A program made the translations under genes and the position numbers. 64,000 nucleotides of DNA from Trema orientale (taxonomy: Eukaryota; Streptophyta; Magnoliopsida; Rosales; Cannabaceae), in contig JXTC01000042.1 of the NCBI GenBank assembly GCA_002914845.1, positions 488,517-552,516 on the forward strand, in the 5' to 3' direction. Below, piece after piece: positions 12,212-22,045 of the stretch; the stretch's first letter is position 1, and every line of letters begins with the position of its first letter. The notes below the pieces were generated by a model. That model was not told the DNA's origin and made no database searches. It was given only the letters and a program-made list of their open reading frames with translations.

Positions 12212-13224
12212 GGTGTCGTTCTGCACGTGACCAATCCAGATTGCGTGTGAGTGCCAAATACGATGGATAAGTTATGGTGGGGCCCAACTGGTATGCGCCA
12301 CCTTCCAAAATTAGGTGCCTGGCTTAGCGAGGCTATCCAATTGACTAATGCTGCTCTTGTACAGTTTGTTGTGTGTGCCATTGTGGTATAGTAGACGGTA
12401 GACCCCCACAAAAAACTGGTTCAAGCCACCTTCTGATTATGTTTGGTTTATCTTCGTAAAATAAATAAACAAATCAGAAAAGGGTGACTTTTAACAAAGA
12501 AGAAAGTTTTGCATGCTAAACTAACAAATTAACAATGTTCCCATTTCAGCGAAATACTGTTGTTTTTTCTTACCTTAAATTTCGGTGGCCAAAAATTTCA
12601 AATAGGAAAAAAAAAGTAACAAAACATGAGCACTTGCCCTTTCCAAAGGCTCTTTTTCTTTTATATATGGGTCGATTAAAAATATCTTCAATTCAATGCC
12701 AAATTTGCTAGGCTTTACTATATTCTTAATATAGTATAAGTATAACATATGTCAATTTGATTTGACGTTTGATTTATTTTGACTTTATTAATTATTATAA
12801 AATTATCATATTTAAGATTTTAAAATATTTCTATTATTTAATAGGTAATAATGACCCAAAAAAATCCTAATTTTTTATTTTTCTGTAGAAAAAAAATCAA
12901 AATTTTCAATTCTGTAAAATAATATCCTCACAAGTCATATATATTTTAGATTTATGCAAATTTAAACTAATCTGAAATATATTTTGTATAATTGAGAAGT
13001 CAAGATCCTTTTTAGTAGGAAAGTTGAAATTCATCTCAATTAGTATAAATTTATATGTTCGAACAATTAAAAAACATTAATTTGATTATTTACAAATGAT
13101 AAACATAAAAAAAAAAATATTGCATTGTAATAAAAGGAATATATTAAGCATATTATTATTTTTTATTATTATTTTTTTTGTATCCAATATTATATTGACA
13201 TATACTTTAATCGATAATCGTTTT

Positions 13225-13394
13225 AACTCTTAAGGGATGGTCGAAATAGTAAAGTGCTATTTTTTAAGACATTCTCTCACTTAGAGAGAGTGGAGTCAAA
13301 GATTCAAACTCCCGTATCACCCTTAAGAGTTCAACTGAAAGAAGTTCGTTCTGAAACGTAACTCACTGTTCTTTTAGTTATCAAAAAAAAAAGA
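13225..13394 (+). mobile_element. tRNA-derived SINE, about 165 bp
   Basis: The sequence begins with an A-box-like TGGTCGAAATAGTAAAG, has a B-box-like GATTCAAACTCC at about 13299-13310 (consensus GGTTCGANNCC), and ends TTAGTTATC plus ten A at 13383-13392. Flanks read GATAATCGTTTT (13213-13224) and GATAATAATTTC (13395-13406), 9 of 12 identical, consistent with a decayed target-site duplication. The family was not identified. Confidence 0.55.
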
Positions 13395-13406
13395 GATAAT
13401 AATTTC

Positions 13407-14038
13407 AAGTTTCAAACAACTTGCTATAGATTGGGAGGCCGGATGTCCCACTGGTCCCACAAACCACAGGGGTGTGGTCCAAATATCCAAGTACTCAAAA
13501 ATGTGCACGTGCGCCGCGGACTCCATGGGTAACAGCTCATTAAGAAACTCGATTGGAATCCACCCCAATTGGGTCCGCCACAAGGTGGGGCCCCATTAAG
13601 CCAAGCTAAAGCTAACATGAGCCATGGCCCGTGGCCCGTTGGGGGCCTAAGCCTTCTCTTTTTTTGCTGGAGGCATAAGCCTTCCTATAGGAGGGAGTCG
13701 AGTTACTTAGGCAGGCGCCTTTCTCTTCCATCGTGCGTGGCACCGATTGCGGTGGCGTGAGTGAGTGAACCACCCTTTTTTTATATATATATTGTATTAT
13801 CAATTATTATTATTATTTCTCATGGTGGTGAGTGGAGTGGGTCCCATGTAATATCCTAATACTGAACGAATTTCATGTAGGTTAAAATGTGCGGGGCACG
13901 TGATGGCCGATATGCTAGCCACCCACGAGGCACTGTGTCTTCCTTCCTCACCGAGCTTTGACTAATTGACTATCTCAGAGCTGAGGCCTCTTCTAAGGAC
14001 TAACCCGAGTTATAAGCAGGCACGGGTGTGTGTGTTTT
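13407..14038. other. Gene-free, locally GC-richer segment
   Basis: Bases 13430-13760 are GC-richer than their surroundings and contain TGGGGCCCCA-like and GGCCC motifs, but no open frame with recognisable similarity. No paired repeat ends were found. Confidence 0.3.
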
Positions 14039-14086
14039 ATTATGTATCACATTTTTTTTTTTGAAGGAATTATGTATCACATTTTT
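14039..14086. repeat. 12-bp T-tailed insertion with 18-bp target-site duplication
   Basis: ATTATGTATCACATTTTT occurs at 14039-14056 and again at 14069-14086. The 12 bp between is six T followed by GAAGGA, which on the other strand is TCCTTC plus a short A tail. The layout is the same as at 9137 and 35526, on the opposite strand. Confidence 0.55.
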
Positions 14087-14204
14087 AATTACAATTTTGG
14101 ACTCACCATTGACCCACCGGCTCCTTCCCAGCTCTCTTTTTTTCTTTTTTCAATGTGATTATATAAGTCCACAAATTATATTTTCTAATAAAATTTTTTA
14201 AGAG

Positions 14205-14640
14205 TATTTACACTCAGGAAGTCTACTAATACTCGCATAACAAAAAAAATTAAAAATAACTCATCTATGAATGTTATCAAAATTGATTCTCATTATTATG
14301 CCACACATTTTTATTAAGATACATTCTTCCCTAACGAATTTTAAAACACTTTATAACACCTTGTCAGCTCTCGATTGGGCAATTCGACTGAGGTCAGAGA
14401 TCAATCATGCTCAACCGTAGATGAAAAATTTTGACTGTCAACATGCCAATCTCAAACATGTTTGGGCGCCTATACAGGTCATGCCTCCTATTTTTTTACT
14501 ATCATAAAAAAATTTTAACTGAGGTCAAGACTTAAACAGTTTTAGAATTCCGAAAGTTTCATTAAATGAAAATTCTTATTTTGTAGATGATTTTTTTTTT
14601 TTTTTTCATCATATGTTTTAAAAGATAACACTACATATCC
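14205..14640. mobile_element. Non-coding repeat, decayed copy of the element at 19385-19965
   Basis: The left end (TTTACACTCAGGAAGTCTAC) and right end (TCATTAAATGAAAATTC, CATCATATGTTTTAAAAG) match those of 19385-19965 in the same order. The middle has CGACTGAGGTCA- and AAAAATTTTGACTG-like pieces where the other copy has dense GTCGA motifs. Many CG sites of the other copy read TG or CA here. It does not code for protein. No superfamily assigned. Confidence 0.5.
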
Positions 14641-15335
14641 CAACTTTTGTACCAAATTTTTTGTACCAAGTGGCATGTAAGTTATCACCATCTAATTGAT
14701 ATGTTACAACGTACAACAAATAGATTAAACATTATCACCAATTGAGTGGTGACAAATCACATGCCACATGTGTTGGTATTAAAAATTTAGTACAGAAGTT
14801 ATTATCCTATTTTAAATTATGATCAAAATCAATAATGTTCTAAATTTTATAGTTTGAAAAAAAAAAAAAAAAAAAAGACAAATTCAACCAGTGAGAATTT
14901 TTATGAAATCTGTGTATGTGTATATATATTCTTTTATAAATATATTCTCACTATCTCTATGAAGGGGTAATAATTGATAGATGATAACGCTGTTTATCGT
15001 CTAAGTTGATGGATAATGGTGACTAGGTGTATAACTTAAATTAAGTGAAGATCCCAGTTTTATTTAAATGAATGGACTATAGAAACTTTGACTAGCTAGT
15101 AGGTATACATTTATATGCCTTAGATATAACTTGCCTTTTTTTTTTCTTATAGATGTTAGGAGATCGATTATGGATGGAAAAACAGGAAAAGATATACTGT
15201 TCAGTGGATGATGTTAGATCTCATTTTATTTATCACTTCTTTAGTGCACTTAGTAGATAAGTTGTTACATATTTACGATGAATAGTAGGTTGAATGGAAT
15301 TCATAAATTATAAAGTGATTATAAATTTTATGTCA

Positions 15336-15383
15336 CATTAGATAATATTAAAAAGATTTACATTAGATAATATTAAAAAGATG
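15336..15383. repeat. 25-bp tandem duplication
   Basis: CATTAGATAATATTAAAAAG plus 5 bp is repeated directly at 15336-15360 and 15361-15383. A second, imperfect duplication of about 48 bp follows at about 15403-15497. Confidence 0.7.
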
Positions 15384-15612
15384 AGATATGAAGTTTGATA
15401 GTTATTGTTATCTTTGTTTAATGAATCATATTTATGTCTTTCTTTTGATAGTGACCATTATTCTTGTTCAGTTGATCATATTTATGTCCTTCTTTTTTTC
15501 TTTTTTTATAATTATTTTTTTATCTTAACAGTTGATCTGTCTTTTGATTTAATTATCTAAAATGGACTATGCATATCGTTTACACACATTTTTTTGGGTC
15601 CTCACAGCTCAT

Positions 15613-15615
<3 letters not shown>

Positions 15616-15645
<30 letters not shown>
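15616..15645. repeat. (CT)n microsatellite, 30 bp
   Basis: Fifteen uninterrupted CT units. No gene nearby. Confidence 0.95.
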
Positions 15646-15647
<2 letters not shown>

Positions 15648-15820
15648 TATTTACCATGTAATTTTTTTCTCTTCGCTAGAAGTTTACAATTTAATCTTCT
15701 ACGAAACATATAAATATCTCAAAATCAACTCATTAATTCTGCAACCATATTCTTTCTTCAAACTTTTGACACTAATCTTTTCATTTGTGTTTCAGTTCTT
15801 GCTATTTCTTAAAAATAAAA

Positions 15821-16434
15821 TGGGTTATTATCAAAAAAAAAAATCTTAAGTTTTTCTCATTTTAGCCAAAAAAAAAAAAAAAAAACCTTAAGTTTTTCGT
15901 TATATCAAACAAAACCTTGAAGTTTTTTAATTCTAGCAATAAAAACTTTGGGTTTCTGATTATATCAAATAAAACTTTGAGATCTTGAAATCTAATCAAA
16001 TTGAACCGAAAAATGATACTTAATCAAGAAATAGATATAACGTGATTAAGAAACGACTTTATTTTTTAAATATTCTATACTTATGAACTATTTTTTAAAA
16101 TTTATTTTAACTAAAAAAGTCAACATTTTAATATTGAATGACATGATTTTCGTTTAATTGAGGTGTTTGCTAATGTAAATAGACCCACATGGTGAATAGT
16201 CCTGCATAGTCACTCATGGTAGTATATATTAAGGAAAAATTGGTCATTTGACTTATTTCGCAGGCTAATTTGATTCAACTTTATAATCCAAATGTTTTAT
16301 TTAATATAACTAAAAACTCAAAGTTTTTTTGCTAAATTAAATATAGACAAAGTTTTTTTATATATATAATCGAAAACCCATGATTTTTTTTGGATATAAT
16401 TTAAAAACTCAAGGTCTTTTTCAATAATAACCCA
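15821..16434. mobile_element. 614-bp terminal-inverted-repeat element with 8-bp TSD
   Basis: The element starts TGGGTTATTATC and ends with its complement GATAATAACCCA-like sequence (CAATAATAACCCA). It is flanked by AAATAAAA at 15813-15820 and 16435-16442, an identical 8-bp target-site duplication. Each end carries several diverged units of about 35 bp built around 'AACTTTGAGTTTTT' and 'TATATCAAATAAAA', inverted between the two arms. Non-coding. An 8-bp duplication suggests hAT, but the arm structure is also seen in Mutator MITEs. Confidence 0.65.
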
Positions 16435-16579
16435 AAATAAAATTACAGTAACAATGACAATAACATTAATATTTAGTTATTTAACGTACATGATAATATT
16501 ACACCTGGGTAAACCTTCACAGTTGGTTACTGTTAAGAACTTGTTTGGGCCCTTTAATCTGCACTACGGATAGATAGAT

Positions 16580-16974
16580 GGGAAAAGTTCATAAATACCC
16601 ATTTGCATTTGTATTTCACTAATATCCGTTTTTTTAAGAAATGTAGACCACTAATATTTTACACATGAAATATATACTACAGTTGTAGTATACATTTCAT
16701 TACATTAAAAATTGGCACACATTTCAAAATATATATATCATAGGTCAAATATTTAATAAAAATATAAACCATAATAAACATTTACATTGTAAATATATAT
16801 CGTTCATATTTTACACATGAAATGTATACCTCATGAGTAAAAGTTTATATTATAAATATATACCACTCATATTTTGAAATGTATACCATAAAAACAGGAA
16901 CTTTTAAAAAAAAATTTAAAAACAGATATTTATGAAAACAAAGTATAAGAACGAGTACTGGGTGTAAATTTCTC
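16580..16974. mobile_element. 395-bp Mutator-type MITE with 9-bp TSD
   Basis: The element is flanked by TAGATAGAT at 16571-16579 and 16975-16983, a perfect 9-bp duplication, although the local GATA repeat weakens this slightly. The ends are GGGAAAAGTTCATAAATACC and, inverted, GAGAAATTTACACCC, then 'ATATCCGTTTTT' and 'ATATCTGTTTTT' further in. The interior has several copies of TTTACACATGAAATGTATACC-like sequence. Non-coding. Confidence 0.55.
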
Positions 16975-17060
16975 TAGATAGATAAGCCTGCAATGACTGA
17001 AGAACAGCCCAATTGTTTGGTTGGTATGGATAGGAGATGGGCTCTGCAGTTATGAGTTGT

Positions 17061-18180
17061 AAAAATTAGGGTTTCTAACACTTATACCTACAAAAATAGA
17101 AAAAAAAATTATAAAAATACGGAAGTCAAGCTTTTTTCCAATTTTCGTACGGTTTTAATTAGGAAAATATCACTTTTTAAAAAATATTTAGAAAAGTACC
17201 ATTTTTAAAATAGTCACTAGTTACCAGTTTCTGGAAACTGGTTACTGGTTACTGGTTACCAGTTATATACCAGTTATAAATATCTTTGGTTACTGGAAAC
17301 TGGTTACCAGAAACTAGTTACTATTTTAAAAAATGGTATTTTTCTAAATATTTTTTTAAAAGTGATATTTTTCTAATAAAAACCGTACCGCATTTTGAAA
17401 AATACAAAACTACCGTATTTTTCAAATTCTTTTCTTAAATACCATATACTGTCTAATTTCCCCTAAAAATTAGGCTTTGTACTGAATTTTTAGAAAAAAG
17501 AAATCAGAAAAATACGGTTGTATTTGCTTTTTGTAGATCCAGTACTGTTTTTATTAGAAAAATGTCACTTTTGAAAAATATTTAAAAAAATATCTTTTGT
17601 TAAAATAGTAACTAGTAACCGGTTACCATTTTTTTTGAATAAAATAGTAATCAATTTTTGAGTATCGGTAACTAGTAACTAAATATATTTATAACTAGTA
17701 ATTGGTTACCAGTAGCCAGTTTTCAGAAACTGGTAACTAGTGACCATTTTAAATATAATATTTTTCAAAAATTTTTTAACAAGTGATATTTTTATAATAA
17801 AAACTGTATGGGATTTAGAGAATAAAATTTACCTCCCTATTTTTGGGGTTAAGTAGACAATTACTATTTTTTTCAAATGTTTAACTAAATTTACCACCAC
17901 TATTAGATTCTACCACTTTTGAGAGGGAATTAGTCAAGAATTCATCAAGAATCCATCACAAATCCATCAAGAATCTGTTAAGATTACCACTGACGTCAAG
18001 AATCCGTTAAAATCGTCAAGAATTCATCAAGAATTCATCAAGAATTCATTTAAAAAAGTGGTATGGTGGTAGATTTAATTAATGAGGAAAAAAAAGTGGT
18101 ATTCACCTAATTTATTCCTATTTTTGTAGTTCTTCTAAGTTTTTATAGATAAAAGTGTTTGAAACCCTTATCAGTTCGGG
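17061..18180. mobile_element. Compound foldback element with two ACTGGTTACCAGT-type hairpins
   Basis: The outer ends are inverted: AGGGTTTCTAACACTTATA (17069) and, at the right, complement of AAGGGTTTCAAACACTTTTAT. Inside are two foldback units of the same family, about 17080-17455 and 17490-17835. Their arms begin AATACGG, pass through ACCGTAC and AAGTGATATTTTTCTAATA, and meet at loops built from GGTTACTGG/CCAGTAACC repeats. TGAGTTGT occurs at 17053-17060 and 18181-18188, a possible 8-bp target-site duplication. A separate MITE (17846-18117) is inserted in its right part. Non-coding; superfamily uncertain. Confidence 0.5.
17846..18117 (-). mobile_element. Mutator-type MITE, 272 bp, with perfect 9-bp TSD (left copy)
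   Basis: CTATTTTTG flanks the element exactly at 17837-17845 and 18118-18126. The terminal inverted repeats are about 28 bp: GGGTTAAGTAGACAATTAC on the left and, inverted, GAATAAATTAGGTGAATACC on the right. The middle holds an array of about 11-bp units (TCAAGAATTCA and variants) at about 17934-18051. It is the reverse complement of 18253-18546. It interrupts the foldback element described above, so it is younger. Confidence 0.8.
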
Positions 18181-18252
18181 TGAGTTGTTCTAGCCCGATC
18201 AAGTTCCCTTTGCTATTCCTAGCCCGTTAGTATTTGCAAGTGAGTAGATGCT

Positions 18253-18546
18253 GAATAAATTAGGTGAATACCACTTTTTTTTCCTCATTAATTAAATCTA
18301 CCACCATACCACTTTTTTAAATGAATTCTAGATAAATTCTTGACGAATTCTTGACGATCTTGACGAATTCTTGACAGATTCTTGACGTTAGTAGTAATCT
18401 TGACAGATTCTTGATAGATTCTTGACGGATTCTTGATGAATTCTTGACAGATTTTTGACTAATTCTCTCCCAAAAGTGGTAAAATCTTATAGTGGTGGTA
18501 AATTTAGTTAAATAGTTGAAAAAAGTGGTAATTGTCTACTTAACCC
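18253..18546 (+). mobile_element. Mutator-type MITE, 294 bp, with perfect 9-bp TSD (right copy)
   Basis: GTAGATGCT flanks the element at 18244-18252 and 18547-18555. It has the same terminal repeats and TCTTGACGAATTC-type internal array as the left copy, in the opposite orientation. The outer parts of the two copies are nearly identical, while the arrays differ in unit number and sequence. Together the two form a long inverted repeat with a 135-bp spacer. Confidence 0.8.
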
Positions 18547-18555
18547 GTAGATGCT

Positions 18556-19384
18556 CTCTTTTCAAACCTTTTTTTTTACTCTCATAGTCTTGTGCGCATT
18601 GCTTGGCATATAGATTGCACTAAAAATTAAATATTTTAGTAGGATAAAAACTAACATGATTTATTTCAAAAAAAAAAAAAAAACTGTCACTTTTTTTCCG
18701 CAAAACTACCCAATCTTTTTAATTTCTACAAAGTAATATTTTAATATTTGAAATCTCTACAAATGTGTACAGCAAGTAAAAAGATTGAATCACCCTTCAT
18801 AACTTATTAAAGAACTTAGACGATAATTATTTATGGCTTTTTTCTATTTCCAACTTTCTTTTTGTTTCTGTTTTATATAAAAACTAATTATAAAACAATT
18901 TCATCAGTACATTTAACTGTTTGAAACTCTTTTGCAATTTGTTCTATTTCCTGTTTAAATCACTTAGCTTGTGTATGATACACATTTATAGATATTCAAA
19001 ATATCAGATATTGACTTGTAAAAATCAAAAGTTAAGTTAGTCTTTGCAACTAAAATTAATTAAAAAAAAAGGGGGTCACAAGTTAGGGAATTTTGTGTCT
19101 TTATTACCTATTATAACAAAATCAAAAGTCACGTTAGAGTCTACTATATGGAGAATAACATATTTACGAATTCAACATAGCCTATTTATAAATTTAATAC
19201 GCAGCAGAAAAAAGAAAACTTTATACGTTACATGTTAAATAAAAAATGAAAAAGAATATTATCTCGCTTTCAATCAAGAGATCTTCCAGTATGATGCATG
19301 ATTGAATCGCTCTAGAGTGGTCCTTTTTTCCTCAAACTTGTCTGCAAGTTTCAACAATCAAACTTCCGTTTATTTGCTAATTTA
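18556..19384. other. AT-rich gene-free sequence
   Basis: No gene or paired repeat seen. A TTTATTTC-A15 stretch near 18660-18682 may be another A-tailed insertion, but its flanking repeat (AAAAACT) is too short to call. Confidence 0.3.
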
Positions 19385-19965
19385 CACTTAGGGAGTCTAT
19401 TAAATTCTTATGATGAAAAATGAGACTCACTCATTAATGTTTTCAAAACTAACTCCAACTGATATGTCACACATGTAAAATTACTTGGATACCCTATTTC
19501 TTCAACAAACTTCAAAACTTTAGCCACCACCACCAGTCTCGATCCTTACCCCGGCAGAGGCACCTCCGCTCGACTAGGGTCGAAAAATTTCGACCGTAGT
19601 CCAACTTGTTCGGCTGCCTCTCCCGGTTATTCCGATCGTTTTTCAAACGATGGATAGAAAATTTCGACCCCGGTCGAAAATTTTCAACTGGGGTCGAAGC
19701 CACGGGTCGAAATTTTCGACCAGCGTTCGACTGTAGTTGAACAATTTCGACCCTAGTCGAACATAGTCGGCTGTCTTCCTGGCGCCACCTCTGTCACTTT
19801 TTGATTTTTTCGACTCAGTTGAAAATTTTCGACTAGAGTCGAGTTAGAGGTAATTTTGAAATTCTGAAATATTCATTAAATGACATGGCAATAAAAGTCC
19901 TACTTTTGTAAATGGTTTATAAATTGTCCCTTTTTTCATCAATGTATTAAAAGAGGGTTAAAATT
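19385..19965. mobile_element. Non-coding repeat with a dense GTCGA/TCGAC array
   Basis: The ends match 14205-14640. Between about 19547 and 19847 lies a run of a dozen or more GTCGAA or TTCGAC motifs, several forming palindromes such as GGTCGAAAATTTTC and GTCGAAATTTTCGAC. The CG content is far above that of the neighbourhood. No open frame of note spans it. Superfamily not assigned. Confidence 0.5.
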
Positions 19966-20047
19966 GATAATCCCCATACTCTCCTCACTATAAAATGTAA
20001 AATTTAATTATTACTCATTATATTCCTAATTATTCTTAAATTAACCT

Positions 20048-20143
20048 TTAATTTAATTTTGTGATTTCATTGTTCTCCCCTAACCCTTTCTCCTGTTAAT
20101 TTAATTTTGTGATTTCATTGTTCTTCCCTAACCCTTTCTCCTG
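20048..20143. repeat. 48-bp tandem duplication
   Basis: TTAATTTAATTTTGTGATTT plus 28 bp is repeated directly at 20048-20095 and 20096-20143 with one difference, so it is recent. Confidence 0.8.
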
Positions 20144-20798
20144 TACTTTCTGTCTTTCACCACACTCGCCCGTACACCATACTCACCCTCCTTCTTGCTT
20201 ATTTTTCTCTTATATTGCAATTATTCCATTGATATTACAACACTATGTTTATACTATTGGATGAAGAATTTTTATGTTCATTTTTTTCCTATTTTTTCAA
20301 TGGAAAGTTGATCTTAACATTCTTTGCAAAAATTAGTCCTAGTATTTCAAAATCTTCCTCTAAAGTTTGTACTTGAATAATAATATGAATTAAAAATGCT
20401 CAGAAATTCCTTTAATACTTACAAATTTAATACATTGTTTATATAGCAGGAAAAAAAATCAAATTACTTACAGTTATTTCGATATTAGTTAAAATAAAAT
20501 AAAAGATCATTTAAAAAGATTAAATACCAATTAGTCAGTGAAATTCTTTTTCTATTCAATGTAAATGTTGCACTTTGGATAATCTCAAAATACTGGCATC
20601 TATATATATTTTTCATGTTGAAGAATATTTTACGGAAGAAAAATAATTATCAGATATTGTTTTGATCTACTATTCTTTAATTGAATATGATGCTATATTA
20701 TTGTACATCGATGGAGCCAAGATTTTTGTCTATTGAGGGCTAAAATTATATTTTGTAAGGGGTTTTCAGAGGGGGAATGGAAACCCTTCTATTTTGAG

Positions 20799-21442
20799 TA
20801 GGGGTAGAAATTCGGTATTATGAGACGACAATCTGAAACAAACATAACACTATATTGGCAGGTTAGAGTAGGTGAAAAAGGGTACAGGTTAAACTTAGGT
20901 CGACTTGCTTGATACGAATTAAGATATGGACTGGGTTCAGGTCAACTCATCTGACACGAAATTGACCTGTTTGATCCGCTAATAAATATATAAATAATTG
21001 AATAATAAAAAAATTCTTAATTCAAAATAACTAATAAAAGATTATAAAGACAAAATAATATTACTTTTTATTATGTATTATAAATAAATAGTGAATACTT
21101 TAATTTATACAAAAATTTTGTGCACATAATTTATTTCTTTTAAAATAAGGTTAAAATAGTCCTTTGAAAAAAAGAAAATAATCGTAAAATATGTGGGTCA
21201 TAAACGTGTTGATAAGTCAAAAGTGGGTTAGCAAATCAAAAATAGATTGTTAGTTATGTATTGTTTATCTATACGAGTCAAATGAGTCGAGTTCGGGTCA
21301 ACTTATTTATATGCGAGTTGGGTTAGTGTTGAAGATTTTTGATATGATGGGTCACGGATTGAGTTTTGCTTAAATAAATTTATGTATATATTGGACATCA
21401 GCCCGACACGAACCGACTTGTCGACATGAATTGCTATCCTTA
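20799..21442. mobile_element. hAT-type MITE, 644 bp
   Basis: The ends are TAGGGGTAGAAATTCG on the left and, inverted, TAAGGATAGCAATTCA on the right, the TAGGGGTGGCAA-type terminus common to plant hAT elements. Flanks are ATTTTGAG (20791-20798) and ATGTTGGG (21443-21450), matching at 6 of 8 positions, the duplication length of hAT. Subterminal regions contain repeated 'GACACGAA', 'CGGGTCAAC' and 'GTTGGGTTAG' motifs, also typical. Non-coding. Confidence 0.65.
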
Positions 21443-21888
21443 ATGTTGGGAGATTCTTTTATATTTTCTCTACTTTTTAGTAGGGGCTTTACATGTAATT
21501 TAAATTTAAAATTTATAAATATATGTGAAAAATTAGGCCTTTTAAAAATGAAAGATAAAATTGAGCAGGGACAATGTTCTTCCATTCCTGTCAGTGTACA
21601 GTTTAAAATATGATATATCTAATATAAAAATTAATATACTTAGTACATAAACTAAAGATGATATATAGGTTGATATACCAAATATAAAAGTACATATATT
21701 CTATCATTTAGTAATAAAAAGAGGGAAAAAAAAGACATTTATAAAAATACTAAGTATAAAAAAAGACACACACTTTAATTTCCCAAACAATTATTGAAAT
21801 AACAATGGAAAGAGTTAATAGATGGGTGGAAATAGATAAGTAATTTCTAATTTTAAAAGATATTATTGATAATAATCAAAATATAAAA

Positions 21889-22036
21889 GGAAGCGGCTAT
21901 AGTAGGCACCCTACGTAAGGCCCTGTTTATACACCGTTTGATGGGAATCTGTGGAGAATCTATTTATACACAGATTCCCATCAAACGGTGTATAGACAAG
22001 GTCTTACGTAGGGACGCCTCTACTGTAGACGCTCCC
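21889..22036. mobile_element. 148-bp foldback MITE with perfect 9-bp TSD
   Basis: AATATAAAA flanks the element at 21880-21888 and 22037-22045. The element is nearly one long palindrome. One arm reads CACCCTACGTAAGGCCCTG then TACACCGTTTGATGGGAATC, and the other is its complement with few mismatches. The loop is about 15 bp (GAGAATCTATTTATA). The 9-bp duplication points to a Mutator-type origin. A transcript would fold into a single strong hairpin. Confidence 0.85.
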
Positions 22037-22045
22037 AATATAAAA

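Larger units (their letters stand above)
10701..13224. other. Gene-free region with a GC-richer island near 12 kb
   Basis: Mostly AT-rich sequence with no supported coding region. Bases 11985-12310 are clearly GC-richer and carry promoter-like motifs described separately. Short open frames on both strands there show no family resemblance. Confidence 0.35.

Noticed and set aside
13225-13394. tRNA gene
   Set aside because: A- and B-box-like sequences are present but no cloverleaf pairs can be drawn and it ends in an A tail, so SINE is the better call.
17934-18480. Regular short repeats resembling a CRISPR array
   Set aside because: Units are about 11 bp, contiguous and degenerate with no unique spacers; they belong to MITEs in a plant genome.
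18655-18690. Another short A-tailed insertion
   Set aside because: The flanking direct repeat is only about 7 bp and merges with the A tract, so it cannot be told from chance.
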